This document shows, piece after piece, positions 37,213-49,100 of a stretch of 64,000 bases of DNA (positions are counted from its first letter, which is position 1; every line of letters begins with the position of its first letter). The stretch is from Drosophila pseudoobscura. Taxonomy: Eukaryota > Arthropoda > Insecta > Diptera > Drosophilidae. Made by a program: the position numbers and the translations under genes. Under the pieces are notes generated by a model, which was not told the origin of the DNA, ran no database searches, and saw only the letters and a program-made list of their open reading frames with translations. Location of the stretch: positions 10,119,001 to 10,183,000 of the forward strand of contig NC_046681.1 in the NCBI RefSeq assembly GCF_009870125.1, in the 5' to 3' direction.

Positions 37213-38460
37213 CTGTATATTTTCTAACTTCTATTACCCCGGAATTCGGTACAGCCTCCGCGGATTTATACCAAAAAAGATGACTTTTTTTGACATTTAA
37301 TAACTTGGAAAACTAACACTGAATATATTATATGTATTCGCAAAAAATTCTAAGCAATTCGCAGAGTTTTGCCCTTTTTTTACCCGAACCTCGAAAATCA
37401 CTTCTGCTTTTGGCAACGTAACGTCATTTCATTTTGTGCTAATAGAAATTATTCAAATACAAATATTTTCATAATATGAAGTTTTTTTTAAATTTTGTCG
37501 TACCAATAAAAAATAACTCCAGAATGGAAATGCCCATTACGTTTATGAATGTACCCTAATGAAACACCGCTATTATACATAGATATATGGGAAACATATG
37601 TATGTACATTGTATATAAGGAAGCCATCAGAATATTCAACAGCTGCTCAAAATTTAATCTCCAATAGGTAGACTAGTACTACATACAGTAAATAGATAGC
37701 GATACTACTCACACACAACCCTCTAATTACTATTAAGTTCTATTACATATGAACATACATACATATATACATATATGTATATGTGTACTTACTTGCTATA
37801 CAATCAGCAATCTAAGGTCTATTACATTATCACAGCTTTGATGTATAATAACAAACTACTTCTGAATATTCAGGTCCACTCTTGACTCGACTCGCCGATC
37901 GCAGAAAAACCGACGCACATTTCTGGCAAATAATAACACTACGAATATCACGCCATAACCAAAAAAAAAGCTTCAAACATAAAAACCAACAACAATTGGC
38001 ACCAAAAACCAGTCGTACGTCCACAAAAAGCTCCCGACACCAGACGAATGCTTTTATAGAGCAGAGGCAGAGGCTGACGAAGACGCAGCGACAGCCACAC
38101 GTGCGGGCAAACGCAAACACAAACAAAACGTTGATAATAGAAAAGAAAATAAAAGCAAAACAAATGCGAAGCTGGCAAAGATCGTGTGTAGCCGTAAAAA
38201 AAAAAACAAAACACAAAGCTATGGAGCGGAGGTGCCAGATGGGCGGCGATTAGAATGCCGGTGCTCACAGTCTGTTTCGGAACTTGGCGAGCGGCGGACG
38301 CCCAACCAGCAAAAAGAATATAATAAAACGTTAACTAAAACGGAGATCGTTAAAATCAAATTAAGCACAATTGTGTATTGTGGTGTGGTTCAATTGAATC
38401 TGTGAATATTATGAAATTTTTTTAAATAATTATTCGATTGGAATTGTGATATCAAGCACG
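37213..38460. other. Intergenic stretch before the acyl-CoA synthetase gene
   Basis: About 1.25 kb of AT-rich DNA with a near-palindromic TA/CA run around 37751-37792 (ACATATATACATATATGTAT). The last 500 bp are A-rich and include the probable promoter and 5' UTR of the acyl-CoA synthetase gene. No TATA box was clearly placed. Open frames here (for example 37882-38253) are Lys/Arg-rich by A-richness and are not supported. Confidence 0.5.
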
Positions 38461-41400
38461 ATGAATAAGAAATTGCAGATTGTTTCGAGGCATGTGCTTC
38501 GTCAAGGACCCCTGCTCCAGGCTATGCGCAGGTATGACCACAAAAGGATATTCATCCACGAAACTCCTTCCAAGGTCAAGGCCTTGTTATTCCGCCCTAA
38601 GATAACAGTTTCCAAATACTAAATGCGCAGTTTTGACGGGGGGTGTTTGTGTGCGTGTGTGTATATTCCCCATCTCCCGTCTCCGTCCAACTTCTGCACA
38701 TTGCGTAATCATTTCGGTTCCAGCTGTTTAAGTACAGTTGCCCACTGAAAAACTGTTCATCAAACTAGATCTTAGACTGGCATAACTGACCAACTGAAGT
38801 GCCACGCCCCCCCTTAATAAATGGCTAAAAATAGATCAGACTTGTGGCAGACTAGTAGATTTTAATTATCGGAAATTAAATTGGATGACATCTGAAAGAT
38901 AAGCAAATATTTGTCGACAGAAATTTCCATTCGCCTGATAATTTATGGGAGTGAAGACCCTCAAGTGTTAATTGAAATGCGATGAACGTGCTTTAATAGA
39001 TATCTGATATTTACAAGTACATATGTATATCAATATACTTATATAGAACAATTGTTAGAGTAACTACTTACTTTGATTATGCAACTATTATATGTATTTG
39101 TAATGCATTTATGGAAATTGTTTGCTAGATTAGATAGGTAGTTCTACTCCTCTCCTAGCAGCTATCAAACGAGCTTACAGCTGGCACGTACTTCATTCTA
39201 TAGAGGTTGGTGGTGTGAATAGTGGAAAGATACACACATATATAGGTACATATGAAGGGGAAGTGTGCCTCATATCTTTTGACCAAATTCATATTATACG
39301 AATGTACGAATACGAGTGTGCGAACTAAAAGCTATGTCTTGGCTGAAGGAACTAAATTGATTCCTTCAAATAGTAACACATGATCAAGATTTTATTGATG
39401 CTCAGGAGGGGGAGGATGATTCGGAGGGTCAACAGCGATGTGTTGTGTGATATTTATCAGTCCCCCTAAAACTTTAGGTACGTCATATCATCTTATATTG
39501 CTATGGCGCCATCTGGTAGATTTTTTTGTTTGACAAAAACAAAAGGCGCCACTATGGAATATGGCGGCAAAAAATGTAACTTCAGAGGTAAAAACAGGGA
39601 TGAAAACCCAGCGTTGATATACAACAGATTTTATAATATTTATATTTTATGGGGTCGGAAACGGGGGTCTGGACATTAAACACATCCATTTTCACTACAA
39701 ATCTAATATAGTACCCCTATACATATTTTGAGTATCGTATATCAAATATTATTAGAAGACGTGCATTACTTACCTTTACTGATATTTCCTCATCCTCTTT
39801 AGTGTGTCCACCTCTATGCCCGTTCTCATCAGCCACCGACATCATATTGGTAAAGAGCCTCTAGTCTATCGCACTGTGGGCCAGCAGTTGGAGCTGACGG
39901 CGTCAAAATATCCTGATACGGAAGCCATCGTGTCCTGCCAGGAAGGTAAGAGGTACACCTTTAAGAGCCTGCTGGAGGAGGTCGACCGGTTGGCGGCAGG
40001 ATTCCGGAGACTAGGACTGCGGCCCGGGGATTCTGTGGGGCTGTGGGCGCCCAACTATATGCACTGGTACCTAGGCATGATGGCATCCGCCCGGGCCGGA
40101 CTTACCTCGGTTGGTATCAATCCAGCCTTCCAGGGCCCCGAGGTGGCCTATTGCCTGAACAAGGTGAATGTCAAAGCAATTGTGGCGCCGGAGACGTTCA
40201 AGTCACAGAACTACTACGAGATTCTGCGCAGCATTTGCCCGGAGATAGAAGATGCGGATCAGGGCAAGATCAAGAGCGAGAAGTTCCCGCACCTACGCTC
40301 CGTGATCATCGACAGCAAGGACAGTCTCAAGGGCGCCCTGCGGTTCGACGATTGCCTGGATCTGGCCAGCAGTAGCGAACGTGAGGAGATCGGCAAGTTG
40401 CAGGCCAAGATCTGTCCGGAAAGTGCCTGCAACATCCAGTTTACGTCGGGCACCACCGGCAGTCCCAAGGCGGCTGCTCTCTCCCACTATAACTTCGTGA
40501 ATAACGGCATCCATGTGGGGACTCGCAACCAGCTCGAGGGGGAGAGAATATGCGTCCAGGTGCCACTGTTCCATGCCTTCGGGGTGGTGATCACGATCAT
40601 GGCCGGCTTGAGCAAGGGTGCGACTCTGGTCCTGCCCGCGGCTGGCTTTAGTCCCAAGGACTCGCTGCAGGCCATCGTCAAGGAGAAGTGCACTGTGATA
40701 CACGGAACGCCAACAATGTATGTGGACCTCGTGAATACACAGCGGAAGCTCCAGGTGCCGCTGGGCAGAATCAAGAAAGCCATCACCGGTGGAGCCATAG
40801 TCTCGCCGCAGCTCATCAAGGACGTCAAGGAAGTCCTGGGCGTTGAGGCTATGCACAGTGTCTTCGGTCTGACGGAGACAACAGCCGTCATCTTCCAGTC
40901 CGTTCCCAACGACAGCGAGGACAAAGTACTCCATACGGTGGGCCATCTGCAGGACCATGTCGAGGCCAAGGTAATCGATTCCGATGGCAAGTGCGTGCCC
41001 TTGGGCCAGCCCGGAGAGCTGTGCGTCCGCGGGTACGTGACAATGCTGGGCTATCATGGCGATCCGGAGAAGACCGAGGAGACAATTGGCAAGGACAAGT
41101 GGCTCCGCACCGGTGATCAGTTCGTCCTGGAGGCCAACGGATACGGACGCATCGTGGGTCGCCTCAAGGAGATGATCATCCGCGGCGGCGAGAACATATT
41201 TCCCAAGGAGATTGAAGACTTTTTAAACACCCATCCGCAGGTCATCGAAGCTCATGTGAGTACCACTCAAAGTTTCCTTTAGATCCAGTGATTGATTGAT
41301 TGGGTGGATATCTCTTCCAGGTGATTGGAGTACCCGATGAGCGGCTGGGGGAGGAGCTCTGCGCATTTGTCCGCCTCAACGAGGACATTGATCCTGCGAC

Positions 41401-41581
41401 CTTCACCGTGGAGGCGTTGCGAGCATACTGCAAGGGCAAACTGGCGCACTTCAAGATACCGCGCTATGTGTTCCCCGTCGAGGCATTCCCCAAGACCACC
41501 TCTGGCAAGATCCAGAAGTTTAAGCTAGTGCAAGAGTTTAAGGAGCGCGTGGGCCAGGATCGTGAGGCCGTTAGAGTTTAG
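38461..41581 (+). CDS. CG12512: Mitochondrial acyl-CoA synthetase (ACSF2 family), 594 aa
   Basis: Activates medium-chain fatty acids to acyl-CoA through an acyl-AMP intermediate. Three coding exons: 38461-38531, 39803-41255, 41321-41581. The AG|T codon splice (MRR-side AG plus T) and the GTG-ATT junction keep the frame. Seen: an Arg-rich N-terminus (MNKKLQIVSRHVLRQG) consistent with mitochondrial import; the AMP-binding loop FTSGTTGSPK at residues 237-246; TGD at 460-462; GRLKEMIIRGGENIFPKEIE after it; and the catalytic lysine in TTSGKIQK at K571. All core motifs are intact. Length and neighbourhood (beside nompC) fit Drosophila CG12512, recalled rather than searched. AATAAA follows at 41620. 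Starting at the in-frame GTG/ATG in exon 2 would lose the targeting sequence. Confidence 0.92.
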
Positions 41582-41619
41582 AGAGATATTACAATATTAC
41601 TTTTATCTGTGAATCGAGC

Positions 41620-41625
41620 AATAAA
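41620..41625 (+). terminator. Polyadenylation signal of the acyl-CoA synthetase gene
   Basis: AATAAA 39 bp past the TAG stop. A minus-strand AATAAA (plus TTTATT, 41697-41702) sits only about 70 bp further on and could end the convergent coiled-coil gene, so the two 3' ends may nearly touch. Confidence 0.6.
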
Positions 41626-42980
41626 TTTTAGACTTTTTTAAGAGACGTCTTTCGTTGATTGGAAATTCATTTTATAATTTCTGAAACAATTACTTATTTA
41701 TTTAAGGGTTTCTTGAAAGTATTTAGCAAAAAATATTTCTAGGGATTTATCATTTGTAGCAACGTGTTTCTCCCGCTGTTTCTTTGCGGCACCTTCTCAG
41801 AGAGACATTGGCGCCTGGGCCTGGGGCTGGGTCTGGGGTTGGGGTTGGGGTACCCTCTTAGCTGTAGTTCTCTCCACACATAATAAAAATAACATACTTA
41901 AGAGTTAATGACAATGCCTGCGTGTTACAAAGTTATGCGTATCCCGAATCTATACATATAAAACTCGCATTCTTCGGATACTCGTACAATCCAAGGATAA
42001 CAGAAAGTTAAAACATATTTAACTAAAACTAATACAAATTCATACGTACACAAATATATAGATTATTGAGAGAAGAATGCTCTCGTATAAACTAGGCTTT
42101 TAAACAGTTTCAATTTTCTTCTTGCTCATTCCGTAGCGGGCATTAAAAACTAAATAATAAATACGCGTACATCTAGAATTTCCATACAAACACACAAGAA
42201 TAAAGCTTATAGATCTGACATACTAATTGGTACATTATTATATATATATTATTTATATTATTACACACGATTAGCGGGCATTTAAGGACATCGAGTGAAT
42301 GGGTTTGAGCTTGGGGAGGATTACAATCATTGAGAATCGCTAGGCTAGAGGCTAGGCTAGTATTTGGATTGGGATTAACATATTTAGTATGTATGTATGT
42401 ATCAGCGAGTCGCGGATCGAGTACAATATCAATATCAATATCAATGTCGCTGTGGTACGTGGTACGTGGTATAGTAATAAGTTTTATGCAAATATTCATA
42501 CTGCTTCAGCTAAATGCTATTCATTACATTACTGCAGGAGTTCTGGTCCTACTCCTGATTGGTTTGAAACATTTTTAGATTTATATATATATTGATTTTC
42601 TGTATGTATTTATGTATGTGTATGTTGTGTGTGTATGAATGTTTGTGTCTGTGGCTTCCATTAAAAAAGTTAGTGGTATACTATAACATTTATATGTCCT
42701 TTGCCGTATGCTATATCTATGCCAATATTCCATATCCATATCCTATCCCATACTCGTATGACAGACGGACTGTGACTGTTCTATTATATATCCATGCATT
42801 ATCCTGTTATACATTGGTAAAGTGGGGGGCGGGGGCAGGACATCTATTATATCTACTGCTATAATGCTAAATGCAATTATTTACACAAACATTTTCAATT
42901 CAGAAATATCAACCAACTATTGTTTAATTTGTAAATTATCATTATCATTTCCATTTCATGTTCTGTTCACAAGGTGCGCT
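41626..42980. other. Convergent 3' region between two genes
   Basis: About 1.35 kb between the acyl-CoA synthetase 3' end and the end of the readthrough frame of the minus-strand coiled-coil gene. It is AT-rich, with TA and TATG runs (42238-42262, 42592-42640) and ATATCAATATCAATATCAAT at 42426-42445. It probably is the 3' UTR of the coiled-coil gene. No separate gene was supported. Confidence 0.5.
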
Positions 42981-43190
42981 TTAGAAGCTATCATCGTCCT
43001 CGTCGTCATCCCCGTCCTCATCGTCGTCGTCCTCGGGCTCGCCCACAATGAGCTCCTCCTGCTGGACATCACTCACGGCATAGGCGGCCATCTCGTAAGC
43101 CTCTTCGGCTGCCTCGGCAACGGCAATCTGCTCGATGACTGCCCGCTCCTCGTAGCCCAGTCCCACTCCCAGAGCCGGCGGCATGTCCTG
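42981..43190 (-). CDS. In-frame acidic extension after TGA: candidate stop-codon readthrough
   Basis: Directly after the TGA (43193-43191) of the coiled-coil gene the same frame stays open for 69 codons, to a TAA at 42983-42981. The stop context is TGA followed by CAG, and TGA-C is known as the leakiest context. The extension has coding-like composition: a helix-like segment (EERAVIEQIAVAEAAEEAYE) and a strongly acidic end rich in Asp/Glu finishing DDSF. Readthrough is well documented in Drosophila for many genes, which makes it the favoured reading. A missed intron or a sequence error are the alternatives. Confidence 0.6.
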   Translation of the reverse strand, partial: QDMPPALGVGLGYEERAVIEQIAVAEAAEEAYEMAAYAVSDVQQEELIVGEPEDDDDEDGDDDEDDDSF

Positions 43191-46100
43191 TCATGCCTCG
43201 GCCTCCGCATCGGCGGCATCCTCCGACCAGCTGACCTCCATGGGGGTGCAGGGCAGCGCCTCCTCAATGGACATGCGGGAGGACGGCTGCTTCGGTCGCT
43301 TGGAGAGGGAGCCCACCGATGCCGTGCTGGAGGTGGAGCTGCGCATCATGTCCTCCGATGAGGCCGAGCAGCTCTCGTCCTCGGAGTTGGCACCGGAGAC
43401 CATGGCCTCGCCGGCCGACTCCTGGATCTCCTGGAACTTCTTCAGGGCATTGGCATCGGACGACATGAGCTTCATGGTGGAGCTGCGCGGACGCATCTCC
43501 GACTGCAGCGTGGCATGGGTATGTGGCGAGCTGGAGCAGACGGGATGGGGATCCTCGTTCCAGTCGGGCAATAGCAGCTCTCCGCCCAGCGTGGCGAGCT
43601 CGGATGTGTGTCGCTTCTCGCAAACAGCGGACGTCGAAGCAGAGCCCTTGATGCACATGGAATGGGATCGTGTGCGGGACTCCGACTCCGATTCGCCGCT
43701 GAGTGAGTGACTGCCACGCACCAGCGCTGTGGCCGACATGCTCTGCGAGAGCGGATTGGGTCCGCCATTTCTGTGGACCGACGATGAGGTGCCATTCCTT
43801 AGGGACGACGGTGAGTGGCCATTGGCGTGTCCGTTGCTTATCGCCTGCTGGCGGCGCTGGATGGGACTGCGCTCGTTGCTGCCACGTAGGGAGCCGTTGC
43901 GACGCACCATCTTGGCGGAATGCACCTTGGGCGTTTCGCCGTCGATGTCCAGGGTCCAGCTGATCGAGTCGTTCCTCTCGATCATGCCCTTGATCATCGG
44001 CGATGTGGGCGACGACACTGACTCGTTGGTGCTGCGGCTGAAGCAGTGCGAACCGTCCTGCGAGCTGAGGGATCGCTCCTGCAGCCGAGCCTCGGCGTTG
44101 TGCAGCTTCTCGGTGCGTGTCTTGAGGAGGTACACCATCTCCTCCTTGTCGAAGGTGAGACGAGTGCGCTTCATGCTCTCATGATTGTAGGCCTTCTGGA
44201 GTTCATCCAACTTTTGTTGAGTTTCCCTGAGAGCAGAAGAAAGAGAGTGGAATGTTAGCATGCAATTCTTTGGTTTCGGGTTTCTTTTAACACTTACTTT
44301 TCCTTTTCGGCTTTGGTCTCTAGCTCTAGCTGCAGCAACTCGTTCTTGGACTTGAGCAGATCCAGCTGATTGGAAAGCTTTAGACGCTCCTCGCCCTCGC
44401 GCTTTAGGTCCGCGTTCTCCTTGGACAGCGTTGAAATCTCCGCCTGCTTCAGCTCCAGGACGCAGCGCAGGCTCTCGGCCTCGCTGGTCAGGCGGCAGAG
44501 CTCCGCACTGGTGTCGGACAGGCTGGTCCTGGTGCTGGGACTACGCTGCTGAGACGAGGTACGCAGCACGGATATCTCGTCCTGTGAGAGGGTCAGGCGA
44601 TCGCGCAGATCGCGCTCGCTGTACTCCTTGCTGGCCCGCAACGTATTCAGCTCCTTGGTGAGGCTCTGGACGCGCTCGTTGAGCTCCTGTTCGCGCTGGG
44701 CGCCCTCGTGAATGCTGGTGGTGTGGATGTTCTTCTTGCGGATGAGTCTGTCGCGGAGCTCTTGCTCCTGTACCCCGGCCTTTTGCAGGCGCGACTGCAG
44801 ATCCATTATCTGTGCCTCGGCGGTGGTCAACTGTTCCAGCTTGAGGGCCAGCTTGTGCGAGACCTCCAGCTGGTAGGCCTCCTGCACCAGCTTGTGCTCC
44901 TCGTCCTTGGCCCGCAGCTGGGCCTCCAGTTCGCAGAACCTTTGCTTTGCAAGCATTTGCACCTCCATTACTTTATCTTCAGCTAAAGCGAAAGAAAATG
45001 GGTTAGTTTTGTGGATCAAAGAGACAGATAGAATGTGAATTCTCACCTTGCTTCAGTTCAGTGCGATGCAAATGCTCTCGTTCCTGCTGCCGCTGGGCCC
45101 ACTCCACGTCCTTGGCGTGCAGCTCTTGGCGCAGCTCCTCGCAATCCCGCTGCGTCTGATGCAGCAGCCCGATCGTGTCCTCCAACGCGCTCCTGTCCCG
45201 GGCACACTGCTCTTTGGTCTCTGCGCAGGCGCAGGCATCCAGCTAAAACAATAAACAAAACAAACGATAGAGTCGCTATAAATCCGGCTATAAAATGCAG
45301 TTCGGTTCGGCTACGGCCTCTACCTGTACGGCGTGCAATTAAAAAGATATTTTCAAGAGTCTCCCTTGCACGGAAGTCGAAACAAAGGAAAATTGTCAAG
45401 AGCGAGGGAAATTCCCGTCTGCAGACAATGCGGATGGAGAGGTGTGGGATGCTCGTTTCGCGGTTAAGGTCGCTTGGGAAAATCCCATCAAATAAACGAA
45501 TATTTTAATTTCCCTAAGAGATTTCCTTGGTGGATCTCGCTCCATACCTGTTGCTGTGCATAGCCCTGGGCATGGGCGATATTATCCATAAATTTGGGTG
45601 TCCTGCGTCTGCTGGCGGATGTGTGGGGCACCGTCCAGGTGATCAAATCAAAGTCCATGGTCTGGGACGACAGTTTCTCGTTGGTGAAATCAAAATGGTC
45701 AAACATATTTGCTCTCTCGTGGCCGTAGTGTGTTGAGCACGAATACTTGAAGTAAACTGATGGCCAAACGACCAGAAGGATCTGCTTTTATACCCCGCAC
45801 CCGGACCGCGCAGCCGAAGCGGCAGGTAGATTGCAGACAAGGAAGAGATCTCTTCGAGGTAGATCTTCCCGGATATGGAGAGCAAAATATTTACAAGGGA
45901 TTTGGATTTATGCGAGACGCAGACGAAATAAAAATGCAGTTTTTAAAACATGCTGCGAAAAGGGTTCTGGGTGCTGGGTTTTAGTCCCATGCCCCATGGA
46001 AAAAAATACTAGAAGCGAGGATGCAATGTGGGTGTGGCCCTCAGTGGCCAGGCGATGGGTGGGACTGGATTCGCTTGGGCCACGCCTCGACAGCCTCGGA

Positions 46101-49100
46101 GGAAGAGATTTCCAACAGCGACTTAGGGATCGATTCGATCTCTGGCCAACTTCATGTGGTTTCGGATCAATCGAACAATGTGGCAGTACCAGTAATCCAG
46201 TGGGGCGGCTCAATGTGGGTGTCTTGAATGCACTTCAAATTCACCGTAATGGCGCGCACCTTCTCTGCAACACTTTGGGTGGATGCGTGTCGAAGTGGCC
46301 ACAGCCTCAGAGCGCCTCAGAGGCACGGGTTGGAGGATTTTCGAGTGGATGTTACAAATTTGATTTGTACTAAAACAAATCGCAATTTGCATAGGAGTTT
46401 AGAGGGCGCTTGAGGAACTGAGTTGGGATCTGTGTAAAGGGATTATGAGAGGTTGTACTTGTCACGGATTCAGTCTAGAATCTAGCAGTCTAGACCTTCT
46501 CCACAGTCTCCTACTCTGAACCTGTAGTAGACAGTCGCCTGGTTAATCCCGATCCACAAATTAAGAGCTGCCCGACCAATTTCCAGGCGTGGCCTGCCTG
46601 TCCAGCAAATTAATTGCCACCGGGTCGCTGTGCCTCCGACTCCGACTCCGTCGCAGACGCCTGACATTTGCTGGATGACAGTCAACGCAGACGTCGACGG
46701 AGACGATCAAGACAGCCAGCGGCAATTACCCGACAAGGACGTTTGCAATTCAAGTGTTTAAATCGGTGACTTGCCGCCAGTGAAAGAGACACCGAGAGAG
46801 AGAGAGAGTGACCAGTCCAGTGCAGTCTTCTGACAGCGGATTTAATCCTTTGGCTGCAATTGAGACAATTTCATGTTGCGCACCCTGCTATCTTAATGGA
46901 TCGGCGATTGTCCTTCGACGGACACTAAAAACCTCATAAAAACGAGCACAAAACCAACCCAAAAATTGTACTTCCAGCCTTGTCCTTTCTGGCCTAATGT
47001 CCTTGTGTAAACGAGTATGCGTGTGTGTGTGTGTGGAGGACCTTGCCGCGTGTTTTTCCACGGTTTTCACACCAAACTGTGAAATCTCGGATCGGATCAT
47101 ATCTAAATAAATATTTATGTTGCCACATAAGTTTAGGCTTTTAGTGGGAAAATATTCAAACGAGCGGCCGTGTGTTGCGCGTTACCCCGAAATCCCTCTC
47201 TCTCTCTCTGAAAAAACAAATCCCTCCGCACATTGCATGTTTGCAGACCCAGCCACGCGGCGGCGGCGGCGGCAGCAGCGCCGGTAGCCGCATGCAACAA
47301 GTTACACAAATATTGTGGTATGCTCTGCCACTCCCGATTCCCGATACCCCCTAGTATTTACTCGTAAATATGCATATTCACGGCATTCATGGGTTTGTTT
47401 TTTCGAAATGTGAATAAAGTAAATATGGAAAATGCAAAAGATAAATACACAAATTGCATTAGGACACCGGCAAGCGCCAACGGGAACGTTGAAATTCAAG
47501 GGAATTTAAAGTCATATTTTTGGGACATTTTACACTGAAATTTTAAATATAATTAGCAATTTTACTGAGTATTTTGGTATGCAATTTATCAAAGAAAAAG
47601 GTTTACTTTAGGGAGATATATTCATTGGATTTTCGTATAGATATTTCAAGAGTATATTTGAGCAAAGGAACACAAAATATTACGAATATTTATAGTAGAC
47701 GATGTGCACGTTGCCATTGGTAAACGAAGGCCTTCAGGTTTGGGTTAAATGTTAGAAGAAAATAGGAATTCCTTGGAATATATTGTGGCTCTTTTATGAG
47801 CCCCAATAAACGTCTATAAACTCCAGTACCAATGAAGGAGAAATCATTCTTCTGTTAGAAAATCTAACTAAATAAATCAGACAAAACCATGAATGAACTG
47901 TTAAAGAAATTTGTATTCAAAAGTATGAAGAAATGTTCCCCTTTCCATTTGCAAAAATCCTTTCCAAATAGTTAAACATCTGCTTTTATATTTCAACAAT
48001 TTAATAATGTGTTAAACAGTGAATGAAATTTCCCCAAAATAAACCAAAGATTTAGTTAATTTCTTTTTGGATAAAAGATTTCCCCAGAGCTTAAAGAATT
48101 GAGTTATGCAAAAGTACATATAAAAAAGAGACTAATTTTAAAACTTGCTTAATACTTGCTGAATTCCAGCAAATTCCCAGCAGCTCAAATGTGAAAATTT
48201 CCGAGCAACAGCTTAAGGGATTCTGGAATTTTTGCTTCATTTTAATGACTTTCCTTTGAGGCGAAAACAGAACAGAGCAGAACAAAAAAGAAGAATACGT
48301 AAGTAAGTAAGGGGAAATGTTCGCAAATGGCCAACGCAAATGACATCAATACAATGGCCATTTGTACAATACAGCAGCCGATGACACATGCTCGTATTGT
48401 GCAAAGGCACGGCATTAACTATACTCGTAGGTTGTCATCTTTTCATTGCATAAGACTGAGTAAAATCTGAGTAAAATCCCCCTATGCCGGAGCAGCAGTG
48501 GCAGGAGTCTCCTGTTGTTTCGATTATCCTACGGGCTTGTGTGCCGAGACGGGCACTAAAGCCAATGGATTTGCGCAATTGTTAAACATTTTGGATGACA
48601 CAAAAGGCTTTGCTGCTGTCCAGGACAAAATGTGCCTGAGGAAGTTGTTCCAAAGTGGCTTTCAAGTCTTCTCAAAGAGCAGCCAAAAATGACAAGTTCG
48701 GACAAATCGCAATTTCGTGAATTCTACCTAAAAGCAATTGCGGTTGAAAAGTCAGCAGACAAACAACATCATAAATCGATTTACGATGCCCGGAGGCAAC
48801 CGAGAAGGATGTCTACTCCTCCCACATTAACCTGACGCATTCGTACGATTATATGCAAATGTTAAACTAATGCTTTTCGCGTTTGTCGCTGATTTTTATG
48901 ACCTTGTTATTGGTATTTAATAGAGGGCCCCGCGGACAGACGACGACCCTCCCAACAGGTAGTGGCTGGACACAAAAAAGGCTGGAACAGAAAGCCCGAA
49001 AGATTAGATTCCACTAAAGAAAAGGCAACCGTTTTCCACATCCTTCAGCGGGCAAATCGCGACAAAACTCACACGTGCCCGGGCATTTGTCATTTGTCTA

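Noticed and set aside
43191..43193. TGA read as selenocysteine
   Set aside because: No redox-type context and no SECIS element seen; readthrough in a TGA-C context is simpler.
42822..43361. 179-codon plus-strand frame overlapping the last exon of the coiled-coil gene
   Set aside because: Antisense to a better supported coding exon.
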